DNA of 40,274 nt from Aromatoleum evansii. GTDB lineage: Bacteria > Pseudomonadota > Gammaproteobacteria > Burkholderiales > Rhodocyclaceae. Made by a program: the position numbers and the translations under genes. Where the stretch lies: the NCBI RefSeq assembly GCF_012910805.1, contig NZ_WTVK01000050.1, positions 1 through 40,274 of the forward strand, given 5' to 3'. The notes under the pieces were generated by a model. The model made no database searches and had not been told where the DNA came from. It was given only the letters and a program-made list of their open reading frames with translations. How positions within the stretch are numbered: position 1 is the stretch's first letter; every line of letters begins with the position of its first letter. Positions 16,702 to 25,257 of the stretch are shown one piece after another.

Positions 16702-17994
16702 TTACCGGACCTGCGGGCCCCAGGAGGGCTCGCGGACGTCGGCAGCCTGCACCGACAGGCGCTGCTTCACCCGGCCGTCGGACGAAACGGCCGCAAGCAC
16801 TCCCCGCCCGCCGGTTTCGGTGGCGTAGAGGATCATGCGGCCGTTGGGCGCGAAGCTGGGCGACTCGTCACGCGCCGAGTCGGTGAGGATCGTGGTCTGG
16901 CGGGTGGCGAGGTCCATGATGGCCACCTGGAAGCGTCCACTGTTGCGCGTGATGAAGGCGAGGCTCGTGCCGTCGGCCGAGGGGCGCGGGGTCACGTTGT
17001 AGCTGCCATCGAAGCTCACGCGCTGGGCGCTGCCGCCGCTTGCGGAGGTACGGTAGATCTGCGGGCTGCCGCCGCGATCGGAAGTGAAGTAGATCCACTC
17101 GCCGTCGGGCGACCATGCGGGTTCGGTGTCGATGCCGGGCGAAGTGGCGAGGCGGCGCACGCCGGAGCCGTCGGCATTGAGGACGTAGAGCTGCGACTGG
17201 CCGTCCTTGGTGAGCACGACGGCGAGGCGCTGGCCGTCCGGTGCCCAAGCGGGGGCGGAGTTGGAGCCCTTGAAGTTGGCGACCACCTGGCGCTGGCCGG
17301 TGGCCAGCGTATGCACGTACACGACCGGCTTCTTGGCCTCGAACGAGACGTAGGCGATGCGCTGGCCGTCCGGCGCCCAGGCGGGCGAGATGATGGGTTC
17401 GCGCGAGGCCAGGGCGGTCGCGGCGTTCATGCCGTCGGCGTCGGCGATCTGCAGTTCGTAGCGCGGGGCAGCCGTCGGGCCGCTCTTGACGACGTAGGCG
17501 ATGCGGGTCGAGAAGTAGCCGGGCTGGCCGGTGAGCTTCTCGTACACGAAGTCGGCGATCTTGTGGCCGATGGCGCGGTTCTGGGCCGGTGCCATGCGCA
17601 TCGACAGCCCGCCCAGTTCGGTCTGCTTCTGCGTGTCGAAGAGACGGAAGCGAACTTCGAAGCGGCCGTCGCCCTGCTGGTAGATGCTGCCGGTGAGCAC
17701 GGCGTCCGCGCCACGGCCGCGGATCGAGGCCATGTCGGGCGCGGCGGTGACGGGCAGCGCGGCGATGCCCATGTCGACGAGGCTGAAGAGGCCGCTGCGC
17801 TCGAGGTCGGCGCGCACGACGTCGGTGACGCCGCGGGGCAAGGTGCCTTCGTTTTCGAACACGGGGATCGCGACCGGGAAGCGGCTTGCGCCGGCCCCCG
17901 TGATCTCGATCGACAGCTGCGCATGCGCGACGGCGCTGACGACGGTCAGCGCAGCAGCGATGAGCAGGCGGTAGGTGGAGATGAGTTTTCTCAT
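16702..17994 (-). CDS. tolB: Tol-Pal system beta-propeller protein TolB
   Basis: 430 aa periplasmic protein with signal peptide MRKLISTYRLLIAAALTVVSAVAHA. The N-terminal alpha/beta domain spans about 27-150. It is followed by WD40-like/PD40 repeats with SPAWAPDGQRIAYVSFE, APAWAPDGQRLAVVLT, EPAWSPDGEWIYFTSDRGG and PSFAPNGRMILYAT. It cycles between TolA and Pal in the outer-membrane constriction system. Length is typical. The 84 bp before it hold a TATACT -10-like box, so it may also have an internal promoter. Confidence 0.96.
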   Translation of the reverse strand: MRKLISTYRLLIAAALTVVSAVAHAQLSIEITGAGASRFPVAIPVFENEGTLPRGVTDVVRADLERSGLFSLVDMGIAALPVTAAPDMASIRGRGADAVLTGSIYQQGDGRFEVRFRLFDTQKQTELGGLSMRMAPAQNRAIGHKIADFVYEKLTGQPGYFSTRIAYVVKSGPTAAPRYELQIADADGMNAATALASREPIISPAWAPDGQRIAYVSFEAKKPVVYVHTLATGQRQVVANFKGSNSAPAWAPDGQRLAVVLTKDGQSQLYVLNADGSGVRRLATSPGIDTEPAWSPDGEWIYFTSDRGGSPQIYRTSASGGSAQRVSFDGSYNVTPRPSADGTSLAFITRNSGRFQVAIMDLATRQTTILTDSARDESPSFAPNGRMILYATETGGRGVLAAVSSDGRVKQRLSVQAADVREPSWGPQVR

Positions 17995-18017
17995 GGCTGG
18001 GGCTTGCCTAAAGCGAA

Positions 18018-18023
18018 AGTATA
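18018..18023 (-). promoter_or_regulatory. Possible internal -10 element before tolB
   Basis: TATACT on the minus strand, about 24 bp before the tolB ATG. No strong -35 is visible. A 6-bp TCGAAA/TTTCGA dyad with a 3-nt centre (18054-18068) lies upstream. A separate promoter for tolB-pal-cpoB-queE-queC is plausible but unproven. Confidence 0.3.
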
Positions 18024-18078
18024 ACGAATGGAGTCGATCACGATGCGTAAAGATCGAAACTGTTTCGAATTGGTTCCC

Positions 18079-18951
18079 TTATTCTTCGAGCGGGCGGAAG
18101 CGCAGTTCGAGCGTGCGCTCGAACATGCCCGGGTCCTTGGGCAGCGGCAGCGGGCTCGAGCGACGGATCGCGCGCTCGATGGCGTCGTCTAGGGACGGGA
18201 TTCCCGATGAGCGCTTCAGGCGGATCGCGAGCACTTCGCCGCTCGGGAGCTGGTCGACCTCGAATACGGCCTCGGGGTTGCCGCTCAGGCCCGGCGGGCG
18301 CAGCAGGTTGCCGCGCACCTTGGTGCGAATGGCATTCTGGTAGGCGTCGCCGACCTCCTTCGTGCGCGCAGCCGAGGCGCGCGCCGCGTCATCGCGCATC
18401 ATGCGCTCGAGATCCGAGCGGGCGCGCGTCTGTGCCGCTTCCTGCGCGAGCTTCTGCGCAAGGTAATCGTCCTTCGGTGGTGTGATCGGCTTGGGCTCGG
18501 GCTTCGCTTCCGGTTTCTTCGGTTCCGGCTTCGGCTCGGGCTTCTTGGGCTCGGGCTTGGGTTCCGGCTTTTTCGGTTCCGGCTCGGGTTTGGGCGGTTT
18601 CTTGACCTCCGGGGCCTTGGTTGCGATGTCCGGCTTCGGCTCCGGTTTCGGCTCGGGTTTGGGTTCCGGCTTCGGCTCGGGTTTGGGTTCCGGCTTCGGC
18701 TGGGGCTTGGGCGGCTCGGGTTTGGGTTCCGGCTTCGGTTCGGGTTTGGGCTCCGGCTGCGACACGGGGGGCGGTGCCGGCTGGGATGGCGGTGCGACGA
18801 GCTCGACCTCGAGCGCCGCGGGCGGGCTGCTTTGCCAGCGGATGCCGAAGATCAGAAAGGCGGCGAGGCCCAGGTGAACGACGACCGTCAGCGCCATCGA
18901 GGCCCACTTGCCGGGCTCGTCGCGCTGCAGGTCAAGGTGCGTGTCTTTCAT
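18079..18951 (-). CDS. tolA: Cell envelope integrity protein TolA with KPEP-repeat linker
   Basis: 290 aa inner-membrane protein. One N-terminal anchor is at about 19-38 (MALTVVVHLGLAAFLIFGIRW). A long linker (about 58-160) consists almost entirely of KPEP/KPEPKK units. A helical stretch follows (about 165-205), then the C-terminal TolA domain III (about 207-290, VRGNLLRPPGLSGNPEAVFEV). It transmits proton-motive energy from TolQR to TolB/Pal. Many TolA linkers are Lys/Ala-rich helices, while this one should be an extended polyproline rod like that of TonB. The ATG overlaps the tolR stop by one base. Confidence 0.93.
   Translation of the reverse strand: MKDTHLDLQRDEPGKWASMALTVVVHLGLAAFLIFGIRWQSSPPAALEVELVAPPSQPAPPPVSQPEPKPEPKPEPKPEPPKPQPKPEPKPEPKPEPKPEPKPEPKPDIATKAPEVKKPPKPEPEPKKPEPKPEPKKPEPKPEPKKPEAKPEPKPITPPKDDYLAQKLAQEAAQTRARSDLERMMRDDAARASAARTKEVGDAYQNAIRTKVRGNLLRPPGLSGNPEAVFEVDQLPSGEVLAIRLKRSSGIPSLDDAIERAIRRSSPLPLPKDPGMFERTLELRFRPLEE
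18481..18770. repeat. Low-complexity tandem repeat coding for KPEP units of TolA
   Basis: Short near-identical GC-rich units (plus-strand forms like GGTTCCGGCTTCGGCTCGGG) repeat many times with small variation. They code for KPEP in the tolA frame. The pattern is prone to length change by slippage. Confidence 0.85.
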
Positions 18952-19358
18952 CAGCTGCTGCCGGCCTTCGTCTGCAGTCCGACTTTCTGGATGCCGGCCT
19001 GGCGCAGGCCGTTGAGCGTATCCATCACTTTTTCGTAGGAGACGCGTTTGTCGGCGGCGATCACGACAGATTGCTGCGGATTGCGTTCAAGCGCGCTGCG
19101 CAGCTCGCGCAGGAGCTCGGCGCTGCTCAGGTTGCGTTCGGTCGAGCCGCTCGTGATCTTGAGGGCGAGCGAGCCGTCCTGCTTGACCACGACGAGCATC
19201 GCTTCGGCGGGTGGTTGCGGCACGCCGCCCACGGTGGGGAGCTCGACGTTGCCGGTCTGGATCATCGGTGCCGTGACCATGAAGATCACGAGCAGCACCA
19301 GCATCACGTCGATGTAGGGCACGACGTTGATCTGGTTCATCAGGCGACGTTGGCGCAT
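18951..19358 (-). CDS. tolR: Tol-Pal system protein TolR
   Basis: 135 aa from ATG 19358 (MRQRRLMNQINVVPYIDVML). The in-frame extension upstream overlaps tolQ and is not TolR-like. ExbD/TolR family: a single membrane segment at about 12-32 holds the conserved Asp17 (PYIDVMLVLLVIF) of the proton channel, followed by a periplasmic domain. It works with TolQ and TolA. The stop shares one base with the tolA start, and 16 bp separate it from tolQ. Confidence 0.95.
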   Translation of the reverse strand: MRQRRLMNQINVVPYIDVMLVLLVIFMVTAPMIQTGNVELPTVGGVPQPPAEAMLVVVKQDGSLALKITSGSTERNLSSAELLRELRSALERNPQQSVVIAADKRVSYEKVMDTLNGLRQAGIQKVGLQTKAGSS

Positions 19359-19374
19359 CGGTGTGTCCTCCCGC

Positions 19375-20049
19375 TCAGCGCAACTGGCGCTGCAGGATGT
19401 TCGAGAACTCTTCCATGAAGCTCTCGAAGCGGATGCTGATGCGGTCGATGTCGTGCGCGAAGCGGTTGTACGCGACCACCGCGGGGATCGCGGCGAAGAG
19501 GCCGATCGCGGTGGCGACGAGCGCCTCCGCAATGCCCGGCGCGACGTTCGCCAGCGTCGCGGAGCTGACGTTCGACAGGCCGCGGAAGGCGTTCATGATG
19601 CCCCACACGGTGCCGAACAGGCCGATGTACGGGGACACCGAACCGACCGAGGCGAGGAAGGCGAGGTGTGCCTCGAGGTCGTCGACCTCGCGCTGGTAGG
19701 TCGCACGCATCGCGCGCCGTGCGCCGTCGATGATCGAGGCGTTGTCGTGGCTCTTGCTGCGCAGCTTGGTGAATTCGCGGTAGCCCGACTCGAAGATGCG
19801 CTCCATGCCGCCGGTTTCGTGGCGCGCGGCGGCGGCCGACTGGAACAGCGAGTTGAGGTCGCCGCCGCTCCAGAAGTCGCGCTCGAAGCCGTTGGTCTTG
19901 CTGCGCGCGGAGCGGATCTGGAATGACTTGCGGAAGATCCAGTACCAGGAAACGAGCGACAGGCCTGCGAGCAGGGCCATGACGATCTGGACCAGGACGC
20001 TGGCCTGGCTGATGAGGCTGATGATCGAGAGATCGTGGGAGACGGTCAT
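19375..20049 (-). CDS. tolQ: Tol-Pal system proton channel protein TolQ
   Basis: 224 aa ExbB/TolQ/MotA family protein. TM1 is at about 17-37, with a large cytoplasmic loop, and TM2/TM3 are in VGSVSPYIGLFGTVWGIMNAF and AEALVATAIGLFAAIPAVVAYN. It forms the proton-driven motor with TolR. Its ATG overlaps the ybgC stop by 4 bp (ATGA), consistent with the common ybgC-tolQRAB-pal order. Confidence 0.96.
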   Translation of the reverse strand: MTVSHDLSIISLISQASVLVQIVMALLAGLSLVSWYWIFRKSFQIRSARSKTNGFERDFWSGGDLNSLFQSAAAARHETGGMERIFESGYREFTKLRSKSHDNASIIDGARRAMRATYQREVDDLEAHLAFLASVGSVSPYIGLFGTVWGIMNAFRGLSNVSSATLANVAPGIAEALVATAIGLFAAIPAVVAYNRFAHDIDRISIRFESFMEEFSNILQRQLR

Positions 20050-20492
20050 GCTTGTACGAGTTTTTCCAGTTTTGTGCGCATGTCTGCGGGGAGCGGGGTT
20101 GGGCGTTTGCGGTCGAGGTCGACACAGGCGATGACGAAGCGGCCGCGAAACAGGACTTCGTCGCCGCGCATCACCTTCTGCACGAACACCATGCTGGCGC
20201 CGCGCAGCGTTTCGACCCCGGTCGTGACGTGTAACGCATCATCGAGCATTCCTGCTGACAGATAATCGCCGGCGACGGAGCGGACGACGAAGCCGATGCG
20301 CTGTTCGGTCAGCAGGGCCTGCTGTTCGAAGCCTGCCGCGCGCAGCCATTCGGTGCGCGCGCGCTCGCAGTAACGCAGGTAGTTGGCGTAGTAGATGACT
20401 CCGGCGGCGTCAGTGTCCTCGTAATACACGCGGACAGGCAGTGAAAATACGTGGTTTTCGCCGGAGATCGACGACGGGCAAGGTGTGTGCAT
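20046..20492 (-). CDS. ybgC: Acyl-CoA thioesterase YbgC
   Basis: 148 aa hotdog-fold thioesterase. VRVYYEDTDAAGVIYYANYLRYCERARTEW-type sequence (residues 21 onward) is the conserved catalytic region, with Asp in DTDAAG. It hydrolyses short or phospholipid-precursor acyl-CoAs or acyl-ACPs in the family. It is the first gene of the tol-pal operon. The N-terminus is about ten residues longer than E. coli YbgC. A TAGAAT -10-like box (20499-20504) with GTAACA 17 bp upstream ends only 6 bp before the ATG. Confidence 0.92.
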   Translation of the reverse strand: MHTPCPSSISGENHVFSLPVRVYYEDTDAAGVIYYANYLRYCERARTEWLRAAGFEQQALLTEQRIGFVVRSVAGDYLSAGMLDDALHVTTGVETLRGASMVFVQKVMRGDEVLFRGRFVIACVDLDRKRPTPLPADMRTKLEKLVQA

Positions 20493-20586
20493 CGCAACAT
20501 TCTAGCCGACGGTGCGCTGTCTGTTACATCTGCGGCGCCGGTACTGTTTTGCAAAAGGTAAGGTGCGGACGGCCGCGTCGCGACTG

Positions 20587-20605
20587 GGGCGCAAGAGGTG
20601 CGCCC
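20587..20605. other. Palindrome in the ybgC / STAS-gene divergent region
   Basis: Arms GGGCGCA (20587-20593) and TGCGCCC (20599-20605) with a 5-nt centre lie in the 170-bp divergent space 20493-20662, about 58 bp before the GTG of the plus-strand gene. It may be an operator or a small hairpin. No other gene is seen in this space. Confidence 0.3.
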
Positions 20606-20662
20606 GAAATGCTATCCTTCCGCATCCCCGACTAGTCCATCTCCGTTCGCACAGGTCGTAAC

Positions 20663-21844
20663 GTGGTTCTTCCATTCTTCGGCAAGAAGCCCGCTCCCGG
20701 CACTCAGCCGTCAGGTGCGTCGCCCGGCGCGGCGCCGTCATCCGCGGCGCCCCAGGTGGAGCCGCCCGAGTTGTCCAAGCTGGATTTCTCGGTCGGCGAC
20801 CCGACGCACGCCCTGGCGCATTGCGCCGGGCAGGTCGAGGTGCAGGAGATGGGGGCCGGCATCGGTGCCGCCTACGAGGAAGCAGCCGTGCTGTACGCGA
20901 ACGGGAATACGGTGGAGGCGGAGGCGGCCCTCAATGCGGTGCTGGACGGTCAGGGCGGCCATGCGGGCGAAGGCCTGTGGATGATGCTGCTGGACCTGTA
21001 CCGCCTGACCGGGCAGCGCCAGCGGTTCGAGGCTCGGGTGCTGGATTACGCGACGCGTTTCGAGAGGTCGCCCCCGCCATGGACGGACCTGTCGAGTGCG
21101 CAGGAGCACGTGCGCTCGAACGCGGCACCGATGGTGAACATGTCGGGCAGCCTGTCCGGGCAGGCCGCGAACCAGTTCCAGCAGATCGCCGTCATCGGCA
21201 AGAAGAGCGGCGCCATCCGCATCGATCTGGGGCGCCTGCGCTCGGTCGATGAAAACGGCTGCACGCTGTTCCGCAACGTGCTGCGCGAGCTCGCGGGAGA
21301 GCGGGTGAAGGTCTCGCTGCTGAACTGCGGCCAGCTCGCGGAGATGCTGGCGGGGCAGGTGCGCACGGGCGAGCCGAGCGGGCGCGATATCTGGCTGCTG
21401 CTGCTGGAGATGTTGCAGCACACCGGCGAGCAGGAGCGGTTCGAGAACCTGGCGGTGGATTACGCGATCACCTTCGAGGAGTCGCCGCCGTCCTGGGAGG
21501 CGCGGGCCGCTCAGGCGGCCTCGACGACGGCGGTCCAGGAGGTTGCGCTCGATCTGGACGCGCCGGCCAACAACGATTTCGTGCTCGACGGCGAGATCAC
21601 CAGTGCGGCGGTGGAGAAGATCCGCAAGCTGGCTGCGCACGCGAGCAGCCAGCAGAGCGTGGAAGTCGACTGCGGTCAGCTGCGTCGTATCGATTTCGTC
21701 AGCGCCGGCACGCTTTTCAACATTCTTGCAACGCTGCAGGCGCAGGGTAAGACGGTCGTGTTGCGCAATGTGAACGCGATGGTTGCGGCGCTGCTGCGGG
21801 TGATGGGCGTCGATCAGGTCGCGGTGGTGCTGCTGCGCAGCTGA
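20663..21844 (+). CDS. Protein with duplicated helical-plus-STAS modules, unknown function
   Basis: 393 aa from GTG 20663 (VLPFFGKK). Residues 10-40 are a Pro/Ala/Ser-rich linker. The rest is a tandem duplication. The first helical block (about 103-140, [18 protein letters not shown] to FERSPPPW) matches the second (243-278, [18 protein letters not shown] to FEESPPSW). A STAS-like domain follows each one (about 156-230 and 304-390). The second STAS has the classic D-x-V-S-A-G phosphoacceptor region (S347). The first reads VDENG and lacks the Ser. No membrane segment is present. It sits 37 bp upstream of hslV in the same direction. The function is not known, and a partner-switching scaffold is a guess. 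Confidence 0.85.
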   Translation: MVLPFFGKKPAPGTQPSGASPGAAPSSAAPQVEPPELSKLDFSVGDPTHALAHCAGQVEVQEMGAGIGAAYEEAAVLYANGNTVEAEAALNAVLDGQGGHAGEGLWMMLLDLYRLTGQRQRFEARVLDYATRFERSPPPWTDLSSAQEHVRSNAAPMVNMSGSLSGQAANQFQQIAVIGKKSGAIRIDLGRLRSVDENGCTLFRNVLRELAGERVKVSLLNCGQLAEMLAGQVRTGEPSGRDIWLLLLEMLQHTGEQERFENLAVDYAITFEESPPSWEARAAQAASTTAVQEVALDLDAPANNDFVLDGEITSAAVEKIRKLAAHASSQQSVEVDCGQLRRIDFVSAGTLFNILATLQAQGKTVVLRNVNAMVAALLRVMGVDQVAVVLLRS

Positions 21845-21881
21845 CCGCTTCGCCATCCCCCTCCGATTCGAGGAATATCCA

Positions 21882-22421
21882 ATGGAACAGTATCACGGCA
21901 CCACGATCCTCTCGGTGCGCCGCGGCAATCGTGTCGCGCTGGGAGGCGACGGCCAGGTCACGCTGGGCAACATCGTCATCAAGGCGACCGCCCGCAAGGT
22001 GCGGCCGATCTATCAGGGCAAGATCCTCGCGGGTTTCGCGGGCGGCACGGCCGACGCGTTCACGCTGATCGAGCGCTTCGAGGCGAAGCTGGAGAAGCAT
22101 CAGGGCAACCTGCTGCGCAGCGCGGTGGAGCTCGCCAAGGATTGGCGCACTGACCGCGTGCTGCGGCGCCTGGAGGCGATGCTGGCGGTGGCGGACCGCG
22201 ACAATTCGCTGGTCATCACCGGCAACGGCGACGTGCTGGAGCCCGAGCAGGGGATCGTGGCGATCGGCAGCGGCGGCGCCTATGCGCAGTCGGCGGCGCG
22301 CGCGCTGCTGGAAAATACCGAGCTTGCGCCCGAGGAGATCGTGAAGAAGTCACTGCAGATCGCGGGCGATCTGTGCATTTATACCAATCAGAGCCACGTG
22401 ATCGAGGTGATCGAGGGATGA
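21882..22421 (+). CDS. hslV: ATP-dependent protease, peptidase subunit HslV
   Basis: 179 aa. MEQYHG is a short propeptide, and processing would expose the catalytic N-terminal Thr7 of [18 protein letters not shown] and [12 protein letters not shown] are family motifs, and the length is typical. HslV forms the double-hexamer proteolytic chamber capped by HslU. The SD GAGGAA lies 7 bp before the ATG. The stop overlaps the hslU start (ATGA). Confidence 0.97.
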   Translation: MEQYHGTTILSVRRGNRVALGGDGQVTLGNIVIKATARKVRPIYQGKILAGFAGGTADAFTLIERFEAKLEKHQGNLLRSAVELAKDWRTDRVLRRLEAMLAVADRDNSLVITGNGDVLEPEQGIVAIGSGGAYAQSAARALLENTELAPEEIVKKSLQIAGDLCIYTNQSHVIEVIEG

Positions 22422-23749
22422 CGCAGATGACGCCGCCGGAGATCGTCTCCGAACTCGACAAGCACATCGTCGGACAGGGCAAGGCCAAGAAGGCCGTTGC
22501 AATCGCGCTGCGCAACCGCTGGCGGCGTGCGCAGGTGGAGGAGCCGCTGCGCAGCGAGATCACGCCCAAGAACATTCTCATGATCGGGCCGACGGGTGTC
22601 GGCAAGACCGAGATCGCGCGCCGGCTCGCACGCCTGGCGAATGCGCCCTTCATCAAGATCGAGGCGACGAAGTTCACGGAAGTGGGCTATGTCGGGCGCG
22701 ATGTCGAGACGATCATCCGTGATCTGGTGGAGATCGCGATCAAGGACGGACGCGAGCGGGCGATGAAGACGGTGCGCGACCGGGCGATGGATGCGGCCGA
22801 AGACCGTGTGCTCGACGCGTTGCTGCCGCCGGCGCGCCCGGTCGGCTTCGCGGCCGATCCGGAGCCGCAGGACACGGCGACGCGGCAGAAATTCCGCAAG
22901 AAGCTGCGCGAGGGCGAGCTCGACGACAAGGAGATCGAGATCGAGGTCGCCGCGCATGCGATGACCGCGGAGATCTTCGCGCCTCCGGGCATGGAGGAGC
23001 TCACGCAGCAGATCCAGGGCATGTTCCAGAACCTGGGCGGCGGCAAGAAGAAGCTGCGCAAGATGAAGATCGGCGAGGCGCTGAAGGCCTTGGCCGACGA
23101 GGAAGCCGTGCGCCTGATCAACGACGAGGAAGTGAAGGCGGAGGCGATCCGCGCGGTGGAGCAGAACGGCATCGTGTTCCTCGACGAGATCGACAAGATC
23201 GCCGCGCGTTCGGACGTGCAGGGTGCCGACGTGTCGCGCCAGGGCGTGCAGCGCGACCTGCTGCCGCTCGTGGAGGGCACGACGGTGTCGACCAAGTACG
23301 GCATGATCAAGACCGATCATGTGCTGTTCATCGCCAGCGGTGCGTTCCACCTGTCCAAGCCGAGCGACCTGATCCCCGAGCTGCAGGGGCGTTTCCCGAT
23401 CAGGGTGGAGCTGGAGAGCCTGTCGGTGGAGGATTTCGTGCGCATCCTCACGCAGACGGATGCCTGTCTGGTGCGCCAGTACCAGGCCCTGCTCGCGACC
23501 GAGGGGGTGGCGCTGGAGTTCGTCGATGCGGGCATCCGCCGCCTCGCCGAGATCGCCTTCCAGGTGAACGAGAAGACCGAGAACATCGGTGCGCGGCGCC
23601 TGTACACGGTGATGGAGAAGCTGCTCGAGGAGATTTCCTTCGAGGCCGGCAAGAGCGGTGTCGACAAGCTGGTGATCGACGCGGCCTACGTCGATGGGCG
23701 GCTCGATGTGTTCGCCCAGCGCGAGGACCTCGCGCGTTACGTCCTGTGA
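22418..23749 (+). CDS. hslU: ATP-dependent protease, ATPase subunit HslU
   Basis: 443 aa from ATG 22418 ([20 protein letters not shown]). An upstream in-frame start inside hslV is unlikely. AAA+ unfoldase: Walker A GPTGVGKT (57-64), pore motif [13 protein letters not shown], Walker [14 protein letters not shown] (about 250-262), an I domain between them, and the C-terminal tail EDLARYVL that docks into HslV. It unfolds and feeds substrates to HslV in the cytoplasm. Confidence 0.97.
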   Translation: MTQMTPPEIVSELDKHIVGQGKAKKAVAIALRNRWRRAQVEEPLRSEITPKNILMIGPTGVGKTEIARRLARLANAPFIKIEATKFTEVGYVGRDVETIIRDLVEIAIKDGRERAMKTVRDRAMDAAEDRVLDALLPPARPVGFAADPEPQDTATRQKFRKKLREGELDDKEIEIEVAAHAMTAEIFAPPGMEELTQQIQGMFQNLGGGKKKLRKMKIGEALKALADEEAVRLINDEEVKAEAIRAVEQNGIVFLDEIDKIAARSDVQGADVSRQGVQRDLLPLVEGTTVSTKYGMIKTDHVLFIASGAFHLSKPSDLIPELQGRFPIRVELESLSVEDFVRILTQTDACLVRQYQALLATEGVALEFVDAGIRRLAEIAFQVNEKTENIGARRLYTVMEKLLEEISFEAGKSGVDKLVIDAAYVDGRLDVFAQREDLARYVL

Positions 23750-23757
23750 GGTACCGA

Positions 23758-24276
23758 ATGAAATTCCTGGCGTGCGTGGCGACGGCGGTACTGGCGGCGG
23801 GAGGCGCGTTGGCCGCGGAGCCCGCGGTCAGCGTGTTCCACGGCGAGCATGACAATTACGAGCGCACGGGGCTGTCCGTGCGCCTCGGTCCGCTGTGGGG
23901 CGCCAACTGGGGGACGTGGCATGCCGGTGTGCATCCGGAGCTGGAATTGAGCCGCTTTCATTACAGCGGTTCGAGCCGTGGTCCGAACACGCTGAATCAG
24001 GCCGGCGCAGTCGGCCTGCTGCGCATGGTGCGCGGCCAGGGCAACTTCCAGCCCTACGCGGAGTTGGGCCTCGGTGCCGCGCTCCTGAGCCGCACCGATC
24101 TGGGGCCCAAGGTGTTCTCGACGGCCTTCCAGTTCTCGCAACATGCCGGACTGGGTATCGAGTTCGCGGGGCGCTATACGGTCGGCTGGCGTTACTCGCA
24201 TTATTCGAACGGCGACGTCGAGATGCCCAACGACGGCATCGACCTGCACCAGTTGGTGATCGGCGCAAGTTTCTGA
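23758..24276 (+). CDS. pagL: PagL-like lipid A 3-O-deacylase
   Basis: 172 aa from ATG 23758. A GTG at 23746 overlaps the hslU stop, but the ATG has GAGG at better spacing and starts a clean signal peptide (MKFLACVATAVLAAGGALA). The remainder is an eight-strand outer-membrane barrel with alternating aromatic residues. PagL enzymes remove the 3-O acyl chain of lipid A using a His-x-Ser pair and an acid. Here H148-Y-S150 is present, and the acid 14 residues after His is Asp162, where P. aeruginosa PagL has Glu. It may be translated from the hslVU message and is closed by a terminator. Confidence 0.8.
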   Translation: MKFLACVATAVLAAGGALAAEPAVSVFHGEHDNYERTGLSVRLGPLWGANWGTWHAGVHPELELSRFHYSGSSRGPNTLNQAGAVGLLRMVRGQGNFQPYAELGLGAALLSRTDLGPKVFSTAFQFSQHAGLGIEFAGRYTVGWRYSHYSNGDVEMPNDGIDLHQLVIGASF

Positions 24277-24296
24277 GTCTCCTCCTGTTTGTCGCG

Positions 24297-24318
24297 AGGG
24301 CCCGGTCGGGCCCTTTTT
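24297..24318 (+). terminator. Rho-independent terminator after pagL
   Basis: Arms AGGGCCC (24297-24303) and GGGCCCT (24308-24314), with a 4-nt loop, are followed by a run of T on the plus strand. It lies 20 bp after the pagL stop and ends the STAS/hslVU/pagL stretch. Confidence 0.9.
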
Positions 24319-24364
24319 CATCTTTGCCGTTCCGCAGCGTATCCGCTGAGCTTGCCGGTCTTTC

Positions 24365-25240
24365 ATGCTGATCCGCATTGTCGCCATCCTTTTTCCGCTG
24401 TTCGCGCTGACGGCGCTCGGCTACTTCGTCGGCAGGCGCATGCGGCCGGACCTGTCGCATGCCAACAAGCTCAACATGGACGTCTTCATCCCGGCGCTGG
24501 TGTTCGCGGCGCTGGCGAACAAGGAATTCCGCATCGCGGATTTCAGCGTGCTGGCGGTTGCGACGTTGGTGATGGTGGTCGGCACGGGCGTGGTCGGCTA
24601 CGTGCTTGCGCGTTTCTCCGGCGTGGCGCCGAAGACCTTCGTGCCGCCGATGATGTTCAACAACTCCGGCAATCTGGGGCTGCCGACGGCGGTGCTGGCC
24701 TTCGGCGACGCAGCGCTGGCGCCGGCGGTGGTGATGTTCATGGTGTCGAACCTGCTGCACTTTTCATTCGGCGCGTGGTTGCTCGACCACCGCATCAAGG
24801 TGTGGACGGTGTGGCGGGTGCCGTCGGTACTGGCGACCTTCGCGGGCCTCGCGGTCGGGGCCGCCGGTATCGAGGTGTGGCCGCCGCTGATGCTCGCGAT
24901 CAAGATGCTGGGCGACATCTCGATCCCGCTGATGTTGTTTGCGCTGGGCGTGCGCCTGACCGATTCGCGCATCGCGTCGATCGGCCTGGGCCTGTACGCC
25001 GCCATCGCGCGGCCGGTGGCGGGAATGCTGCTCTCGTTCGCGGTGCTGCAGTTCTTCGACCTGCCGCCGCAGGAGCGTGCGCTGGTCATCGTCTTCGGCG
25101 CCCTGCCGCCGGCTGTGCTGAACTACATCTTCGCCGAACGCTATCATCAGGAACCCGAGGCGGTTGCCTCGATGGTGCTGATCGGCAACGTTGCGGCGGT
25201 GGTGTTTCTGCCGATTGCGCTGGCGATGGTGTTGCCCTGA
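24365..25240 (+). CDS. AEC family permease (auxin efflux carrier/malonate type)
   Basis: 291 aa, about ten membrane helices. Begins MLIRIVAILFPLFALTALGYFVG. NSGNLGLPTAVLAFGDAALAPAVV near residues 99-122 is the conserved half-helix region of the AEC family, and ISIPLMLFALGVRLTD is the second. Substrates in the family are organic acids and similar anions, and none can be assigned here. The alaX gene begins 17 bp after its stop, suggesting cotranscription. Confidence 0.88.
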   Translation: MLIRIVAILFPLFALTALGYFVGRRMRPDLSHANKLNMDVFIPALVFAALANKEFRIADFSVLAVATLVMVVGTGVVGYVLARFSGVAPKTFVPPMMFNNSGNLGLPTAVLAFGDAALAPAVVMFMVSNLLHFSFGAWLLDHRIKVWTVWRVPSVLATFAGLAVGAAGIEVWPPLMLAIKMLGDISIPLMLFALGVRLTDSRIASIGLGLYAAIARPVAGMLLSFAVLQFFDLPPQERALVIVFGALPPAVLNYIFAERYHQEPEAVASMVLIGNVAAVVFLPIALAMVLP

Positions 25241-25257
25241 AATTTCCGGAGATCCGC

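Noticed and set aside
18482-18877. Gly-Ser-Phe repeat protein on the plus strand
   Set aside because: Antisense reading of the KPEP codons of tolA.
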